From the NCBI GenBank assembly GCA_027022775.1, contig JALVXO010000172.1, positions 1 to 9,176 on the forward strand: a DNA stretch of 9,176 nucleotides, given 5' to 3'. The stretch is from Campylobacteraceae bacterium. GTDB lineage: Bacteria > Campylobacterota > Campylobacteria > Campylobacterales > Sulfurovaceae. Made by a program: the position numbers and the translations under genes. The notes below the pieces were generated by a model that ran no database searches, had not been told where the DNA came from, and saw only the letters and a program-made list of their open reading frames with translations. Positions within the stretch are counted from its first letter, which is position 1, and every line of letters begins with the position of its first letter. Positions 6,827 to 9,176 of the stretch are shown here, piece after piece.

Positions 6827-7291
6827 ATGAAAGAGTTATTTGTAAATTACCCTGCGGTAATTTTGTTTTTGCATATAGTTTCTGCGGTAGTTTGGATTGG
6901 CGGAATGATAGCAGTAAGAGCAGCGGTTCATCCAAGCTTGCAAAGTTTGCAGGATGAAAATTTAAAATTGGAAAAAACCTTGCAGATTACAGGAAGGCTT
7001 TTTAATCTGGTTATGCCTTTTATAATTTTGCTGATTATAACAGGTGTTATTTTTGAAATGAGCGGATTTAAAGATATGAAAGTGCATATAAAAGAGGCTC
7101 TTTGGAGCATAATGGTTTTAAATTATATTTTTATGTATATAAAACGATTAAAAGCCCAAAAAATGTTTAAAGATGGCAATTTAAAAGAGGCAAAAGCGGC
7201 ACTAAAACCGGTTCCTGCAGTTTTACTGCCGATAAATATTGTTTTGGGCATGGCATCTATATTTTTAGGGATACTGCTCAATTTGGGATAA
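6827..7291 (+). CDS. small four-helix membrane protein, CopD/HemJ-like
   Basis: The 154-residue protein has four predicted membrane helices (about residues 9-30, 58-78, 90-106 and 131-152). The first helix carries FLHIVSAVVWIGGM with His16, and the start of the third carries KVHIKEALW (85-93). The PVPAVLLPINIVLG stretch opens the last. This layout, His in helix 1 and Lys at the head of helix 3, resembles the HemJ (protoporphyrinogen oxidase) and CopD-like group of heme-binding or copper-related membrane proteins. The match is by pattern only, and HemJ-specific neighbours are absent, so a general label is safer. A strong AAGGAG ribosome binding site sits eight bases ahead of the ATG. It is the last gene of the unit with the App1-like phosphatase and gdhA, but a functional link is not obvious. 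Confidence 0.6.
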   Translation: MKELFVNYPAVILFLHIVSAVVWIGGMIAVRAAVHPSLQSLQDENLKLEKTLQITGRLFNLVMPFIILLIITGVIFEMSGFKDMKVHIKEALWSIMVLNYIFMYIKRLKAQKMFKDGNLKEAKAALKPVPAVLLPINIVLGMASIFLGILLNLG

Positions 7292-7317
7292 TTTAAATTT
7301 GTTTTTTGAAATTTAGT

Positions 7318-7346
7318 AACTTTTTATTCAAAGTTGGGCATAATAT
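7318..7346 (+). promoter_or_regulatory. promoter of the thioredoxin gene with upstream dyad
   Basis: AAGTTGGGCATAATATAGC contains CATAAT (7339-7344), a one-mismatch -10 with TTGGG upstream. Transcription should start near 7351, leaving a 19-base leader with AAAGGA. Just upstream, AACTTT (7318-7323) and AAAGTT (7330-7335) form a six-base dyad with a six-base spacer where a -35 would be. It could be an operator, or part of a weak terminator for the gdhA unit. Confidence 0.45.
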
Positions 7347-7369
7347 AGCATTTTATTTAAAGGATTTTT

Positions 7370-7738
7370 ATGGCAACAGTTAATTTAACTGCAGAAAATT
7401 TTAATGAGACGGTAGAGAAAAACCCGATTGTTTTTATTGACTTTTGGGCAGAATGGTGCGGGCCTTGCAAACAGTTTGGACCAATTTATGAGAAAGTTTC
7501 TAATGAAACAGAGGGTGTTGTTTTTGGAAAAGTAAATACAGAAGAGCAGCAAGATTTGGCAGCATATTTTCAAATCCGCTCTATTCCTACAACAATGGCT
7601 ATAAAAGAGGGGGTAATAGTATTTAATCACCCAGGTCTTTTGCCAGAAGAGGCTCTTAAAGATGTTGTAAACCAGGTAAAAGAGCTTGATATGGATATGG
7701 TGCGCGCAGAAATTGCAAAACAGGAAGCAAATGCTTAA
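7370..7738 (+). CDS. thioredoxin family protein
   Basis: This is a cytoplasmic dithiol-disulfide oxidoreductase of the thioredoxin fold. The sequence FWAEWCGPCK holds the canonical active site Cys30-Gly-Pro-Cys33. Asp24 (the buried Asp of thioredoxins) and the cis-proline loop IPTT with Pro73 are both present. The 122 residues exceed the usual ~105; the extra C-terminal tail from about 105 is a charged helix (DMDMVRAEIAKQEANA). No zinc-binding N-terminal Cys motif (TrxC type) and no signal peptide are present. It has its own promoter and an AAAGGA ribosome binding site five bases ahead of the ATG, and probably forms a single-gene transcript. It converges with the amidase gene, with one base between stops. 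I do not assign trxA because this class often has several thioredoxins. Confidence 0.9.
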   Translation: MATVNLTAENFNETVEKNPIVFIDFWAEWCGPCKQFGPIYEKVSNETEGVVFGKVNTEEQQDLAAYFQIRSIPTTMAIKEGVIVFNHPGLLPEEALKDVVNQVKELDMDMVRAEIAKQEANA

Positions 7739-7739
7739 A

Positions 7740-8363
7740 TTATTTTAAATAGGGTTTTCCCCTATTTAATCCGAGCTCTTTTGCAATAGCATAAGCGATT
7801 AAATGTGCAACTGTTTTTAACCGCGGTTTTAACCATTTTACCTGTTTTGGGCAGCTAATCTCTCCAAGTTCTAAAACTAAAAACTTTTCAGCTTTAATCT
7901 TTGCATATCCGTAATAATTTTTTAGATTTTCCGTAAAATTGTCTTTGTGCCATTTAAAAGGGAAATAGGGTTTGTATAAGCTTTTCCATTTTTTTGCAAA
8001 CTCTTTTGAATTTTCATCGGGATAACCTATGCTTGCGCCGCTGGAACATCTTTTGTTTGCGCCGTCAAAATGAATAGCAACTGCTATTTTTGCCTTTAAA
8101 GTTTGATTAATATCAGCAGGCACCCTTTTTGCTTCGATACCCCACGCCTTTAACTGTTTTGCTATTTCGTTTGCGACATAAATATTCCATACTGTTTCGC
8201 TATAGAGATGGCTTCTGCTTCCGGTATTCCCAATGCTGCGCCCTTCATGGCCTGCTTGAATAATTACACTTATCGGCTTTATTGAGTGCAAAAGAGCAGA
8301 TATTATCAGCAAACCAACAATTACTAAAGCGATTATAACCCCGGCACTGTTTTTTATTTTCAT
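7740..8363 (-). CDS. membrane-anchored N-acetylmuramoyl-L-alanine amidase (Amidase_3 type)
   Basis: Amidase_3 enzymes are zinc hydrolases that cut the bond between N-acetylmuramic acid and L-alanine in peptidoglycan. The 207-residue protein begins with one hydrophobic segment (residues 8-25), a signal anchor or uncleaved signal, placing the enzyme in the periplasm. Zinc ligands read as His39 in IIQAGHEGR, Glu56 in YSETVWN and His98 in VAIHFDGA. VLELGEISC (163-171) matches the C-terminal catalytic-Glu strand, giving Glu165. IGNTGSR after the first ligand is also typical. It is shorter than AmiABC-type division amidases and lacks an AMIN targeting domain. The LGEISC variant of the usual EGGFLSN motif is unusual. 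The ATG has no Shine-Dalgarno; a perfect TATAAT lies six bases upstream. Confidence 0.8.
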   Translation of the reverse strand: MKIKNSAGVIIALVIVGLLIISALLHSIKPISVIIQAGHEGRSIGNTGSRSHLYSETVWNIYVANEIAKQLKAWGIEAKRVPADINQTLKAKIAVAIHFDGANKRCSSGASIGYPDENSKEFAKKWKSLYKPYFPFKWHKDNFTENLKNYYGYAKIKAEKFLVLELGEISCPKQVKWLKPRLKTVAHLIAYAIAKELGLNRGKPYLK

Positions 8364-8369
8364 AGAAAT

Positions 8370-8375
8370 ATTATA
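8370..8375 (-). promoter_or_regulatory. -10 box six bases ahead of the amidase ATG
   Basis: On the minus strand AATTTTAGCTATAATATTTCT ends at the amidase ATG. TATAAT is a perfect -10 with TTTTAGC before it, the class's typical form. The gap to the ATG is six bases (ATTTCT), so transcription is expected to begin at or next to the start codon, giving a leaderless mRNA. Confidence 0.6.
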
Positions 8376-8396
8376 GCTAAAATTTTAAAAAAGTTT

Positions 8397-8431
8397 AAAA
8401 AAGCCCTAAAGTGCCGATTTAAAGCTTTTTG
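8397..8431 (-). terminator. intrinsic terminator, near-symmetric, reading best on the minus strand
   Basis: AAAAAGC (8398-8404) pairs with GCTTTTT (8424-8430). After a two-by-two internal loop, TAAA (8407-8410) pairs with TTTA (8418-8421) around a seven-base loop. On the minus strand the stem ends in GCTTTTTT, as in rho-independent terminators, and a further T-rich stretch follows. On the plus strand CTTTTTGTTT also follows, so it may work both ways. Confidence 0.45.
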
Positions 8432-8517
8432 TTTAAAATATATCCATATATCGGTATTAAATTTTATGAACAGATGTTATTTTTCTACACTCTCTATCAA
8501 AAAATATGAATTTTTTT
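8397..8517 (-). ncRNA. candidate small RNA between amidase and sigma region 4 gene
   Basis: A strong minus-strand promoter (ATGGTGGTATAATTATG, -10 at 8524-8529) would start transcription near 8517, and a good minus-strand intrinsic terminator (8397-8431) would end it, giving about 120 bases. No protein frame of note lies inside; the only ATG-led frames are a few codons long. No known RNA family is recognised. It would be divergent from the sigma region 4 gene, with overlapping promoters, and upstream of the amidase gene on the same strand. The call is inferred from promoter and terminator only. Confidence 0.3.
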
Positions 8518-8557
8518 GACATAATTATACCACCATAATAAGCATATCTGTTATAAT
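8516..8557 (+). promoter_or_regulatory. tandem candidate promoters of the sigma region 4 gene
   Basis: Two plus-strand -10 candidates stand in a row: CATAAT at 8520-8525 after a T-run, and a perfect extended -10, TGTTATAAT, with TATAAT at 8552-8557. A perfect TTGACA (8516-8521) is present, but the spacing to TATAAT (30 bases) is too long for it to serve as its -35. The downstream promoter would start near 8564, leaving a 41-base leader. Inverted AACAGAT (8469-8475) and ATCTGTT (8546-8552) flank the region, with the right arm running into the downstream -10. Confidence 0.5.
8524..8529 (-). promoter_or_regulatory. minus-strand promoter -10 box facing away from sigma region 4 gene
   Basis: Minus strand ATGGTGGTATAATTATG carries a perfect TATAAT with TGG just before it. 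It does not fit the amidase gene, whose own -10 lies 150 bases further on and which is separated from it by a terminator-like hairpin. It overlaps the plus-strand CATAAT at 8520-8525. Confidence 0.4.
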
Positions 8558-8580
8558 GATTTTAATTAAAAAATATCATT
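8555..8580. promoter_or_regulatory. dyad over the start region of the sigma region 4 transcript
   Basis: AATGAT (8555-8560) and ATCATT (8575-8580) form an inverted repeat around a central TTTTAATTAAAA palindrome (8560-8571). It begins in the -10 box and covers the predicted transcription start near 8564, a position where a bound repressor would block initiation. AT-richness makes chance occurrence possible. Confidence 0.28.
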
Positions 8581-8590
8581 TTATGAAATT

Positions 8591-8598
8591 AAGGAGGT
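8591..8598 (+). promoter_or_regulatory. consensus Shine-Dalgarno of the sigma region 4 gene
   Basis: AAGGAGGT is fully complementary to the 16S rRNA anti-Shine-Dalgarno and sits six bases ahead of ATG 8605. It is the strongest ribosome binding site in the window and fixes the start. Confidence 0.85.
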
Positions 8599-8604
8599 AT
8601 AATT

Positions 8605-8907
8605 ATGTTGATATTCGAAGAGTGTACGGGCGGTTACAAAGTTAACGGCATTAAAGTTTCTCCATGTTTTAAAGAGCTTTATGAGATGATGATGCATATT
8701 AAACCGCATGAGAGATTTGGTGAGTATTTAAGGCTTTACCACACAGACCAGCTTCCGTGCAAAGGGGCGCAATATACACTCGATGAGATTGCCCTTCTTT
8801 ATGGAATAAGCAAAGAGCGCGTGCGCCAGATAGAAGAGACCGGCAAAAAAAAGTTAAGACACCCTAAACTTTCTAAAAAATTAAGAGATTACAGACAGTT
8901 TGCATAG
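8605..8907 (+). CDS. stand-alone sigma-70 region 4-like DNA-binding protein
   Basis: The C-terminal half is a clear sigma-70 region 4.2. YTLDEIALLYGISKERVRQI (57-76) is the helix-turn-helix that in primary sigma factors contacts the -35 element, and EETGKKKLRHPKLSKKLRDY (77-96) is the following helix with the KLRHP signature. At 100 residues the protein lacks regions 1, 2 and 3, so it cannot melt a promoter or read a -10 on its own. Residues 1-56 are unrecognised; they contain Cys7, Cys21 and Cys52 and a predicted helix around 22-31. It may be a co-sigma subunit, an RNA polymerase-binding regulator, or a plain DNA-binding regulator using a sigma-derived fold. The leader holds tandem promoters, a dyad and a perfect Shine-Dalgarno. 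No frameshift or remnant of region 2 is visible upstream, so it does not look like a broken sigma gene. Its last codons overlap a degenerate copy of the downstream palindrome. Confidence 0.8.
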   Translation: MLIFEECTGGYKVNGIKVSPCFKELYEMMMHIKPHERFGEYLRLYHTDQLPCKGAQYTLDEIALLYGISKERVRQIEETGKKKLRHPKLSKKLRDYRQFA

Positions 8908-8911
8908 TTTT
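8895..8911. repeat. degenerate palindrome copy overlapping the sigma region 4 stop codon
   Basis: ACAGTTTGCATAGTTTT matches the exact downstream repeat ACAGTTTGCAAACTTTT at 15 of 17 bases. The TAG stop lies inside it. Its centre (8902.5) is 92 bases from that of the first exact copy. Confidence 0.4.
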
Positions 8912-8921
8912 AATAGGATCA

Positions 8922-8970
8922 GGCGTTGAAAATTTACTTTTTCAGTTTACAAAAGTGTAAATTCAACGCT
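8922..8970 (+). repeat. long imperfect hairpin behind the sigma region 4 gene
   Basis: GCGTTGAA (8923-8930) pairs with TTCAACGC (8962-8969). After a bulged AA, TTTAC (8933-8937) pairs with GTAAA (8957-8961). After a bulged GT on the other side, TTTT (8938-8941) pairs with AAAA (8951-8954) around a nine-base loop. That gives 17 pairs with two opposite two-base bulges. No T-run follows on either strand (TAGACCCCC on plus), so it is not a standard intrinsic terminator. The loop carries CAGTTTACAAAAG, a partial match (10 of 13) to the nearby palindrome. Confidence 0.7.
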
Positions 8971-8982
8971 AGACCCCCTTAA

Positions 8983-9003
8983 AAAAACAGTTTGCAAACT
9001 TTT
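8983..9003. repeat. palindrome repeat, copy 1
   Basis: A 21-base element with the perfect 12-base palindrome AGTTTGCAAACT (8989-9000) flanked by AAAAAC and TTT. The whole 21 bases recur without change at 9112-9132. A bound dimeric regulator is the simplest reading. Confidence 0.7.
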
Positions 9004-9023
9004 TAGATAAGCTTATTTTAAGC

Positions 9024-9029
9024 TAAAAT
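9024..9029 (+). promoter_or_regulatory. candidate promoter inside the palindrome region
   Basis: TATTTTAAGCTAAAATCG contains TAAAAT in the class's TTTTnAGC context, with start expected near 9036. Palindrome copy 1 would be centred about 42 bases upstream of that start. The sequence is nearly symmetric, and the minus strand also reads TTTTAGCTTAAAAT, so direction is uncertain. A rightward transcript would run out of the window. Confidence 0.35.
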
Positions 9030-9072
9030 CGAAAAAAGCCCCATATTACGGGAAAAAGATAAAAAATAGCTA

Positions 9073-9110
9073 TTTTCAAAAAGTTTGCAAACCTCCAAAT
9101 TTTTCAAAAA
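9073..9110 (+). repeat. palindrome copy 2 with flanking TTTTCAAAAA direct repeats
   Basis: GTTTGCAAAC (9083-9092) is a ten-base perfect palindrome sharing the core of copies 1 and 3; its flanks differ (AA before, CTCC after). Direct repeats TTTTCAAAAA lie at 9073-9082 and 9101-9110, 28 bases apart. Its centre is 93 bases from that of copy 1. Confidence 0.6.
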
Positions 9111-9111
9111 T

Positions 9112-9132
9112 AAAAACAGTTTGCAAACTTTT
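9112..9132. repeat. palindrome repeat, copy 3
   Basis: Identical over 21 bases to copy 1, including AGTTTGCAAACT (9118-9129). Its centre is 36 bases from that of copy 2. It lies 31 bases ahead of an ATG at 9163-9165, which could open a gene beyond the window, but AAGG at 9143-9146 is too far from that ATG to be a normal ribosome binding site. Confidence 0.7.
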
Positions 9133-9176
9133 ATTTTTCTTTAAGGTTTTTATACCCATTTTATGGCGGCTTTGAA

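Noticed and set aside
7295..7314. Terminator after the CopD/HemJ-like gene from AAATTT repeated on both sides of a T-run
   Set aside because: The stem would be six AT pairs only and is too weak to call.
8605..8907. Pseudogene of a full sigma factor
   Set aside because: There is no trace of regions 2 or 3 upstream, and the gene has its own promoters, a perfect Shine-Dalgarno and an intact frame, so it looks like a real small gene.
8922..8970. Integron attC site or Xer dif site
   Set aside because: The arms are imperfect with bulges as in attC, but the GTTRRRY/RYYYAAC core pair is absent, and no integrase or XerH gene or clear dif arms are visible.
8983..9132. CRISPR array
   Set aside because: The repeats are short perfect palindromes with unequal spacing (93 and 36 bases) and no cas genes, so this does not fit a CRISPR array.
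8895..9176. Chromosomal or plasmid replication origin
   Set aside because: The repeats are iteron-like and the DNA is AT-rich, but no DnaA boxes, rep gene or parAB is visible; the idea is kept only as an alternative reading of the array.
9163..9176. Start of a new gene at ATG 9163
   Set aside because: Only four codons are visible, and the nearest AAGG is 16 bases ahead of the ATG, so it cannot be supported.

Overview
This window looks like a stretch of chromosome from a member of the Campylobacterota (Epsilonproteobacteria). It is AT-rich and densely packed. The promoters are of the class's usual kind: a T-rich tract, then TTTTGG or TTTTAGC, then TATAAT, with no clear -35 element. The order lspA-glmM (leftward) next to rpsT-prfA (rightward) is the order I know from Helicobacter pylori and relatives. 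The species cannot be fixed from the window.

Layout from left to right. (1) Bases 1-456 are the 3' end of a rightward gene whose start lies outside; its C-terminus resembles the copper amine oxidase catalytic domain. (2) Bases 462-2892 are a leftward, overlapping operon, glmM-lspA-EI24-type membrane protein, which serves cell-envelope synthesis. Its promoter is read clearly upstream of glmM. (3) Bases 3049-4524 are rpsT (ribosomal protein S20) and prfA (release factor 1), separated by a leader with a strong inverted repeat and ended by an intrinsic terminator. (4) Bases 4626-7291 are a tight three-gene unit: an exported App1-type (DUF2183) HAD phosphatase, glutamate dehydrogenase gdhA, and a small four-helix CopD/HemJ-like membrane protein. 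(5) Bases 7370-7738 are a thioredoxin with its own promoter, convergent by one base with a membrane-anchored N-acetylmuramoyl-L-alanine amidase (7740-8363). (6) Bases 8364-9176 are the unusual end. They hold a promoter-dense intergenic region with a possible small RNA, a 100-residue protein consisting essentially of sigma-70 region 4, a long imperfect hairpin behind it, and a set of exact and degenerate copies of a GTTTGCAAAC palindrome running to the window edge.

Most of the window is housekeeping. The parts worth a second look are the orphan sigma region 4 gene with its very strong Shine-Dalgarno, the unexplained palindrome array and hairpin behind it, the candidate small RNA in front of it, and two exported-protein genes (App1-like and amidase) whose -10 boxes lie only 5-6 bases from the start codon, which predicts leaderless mRNAs.
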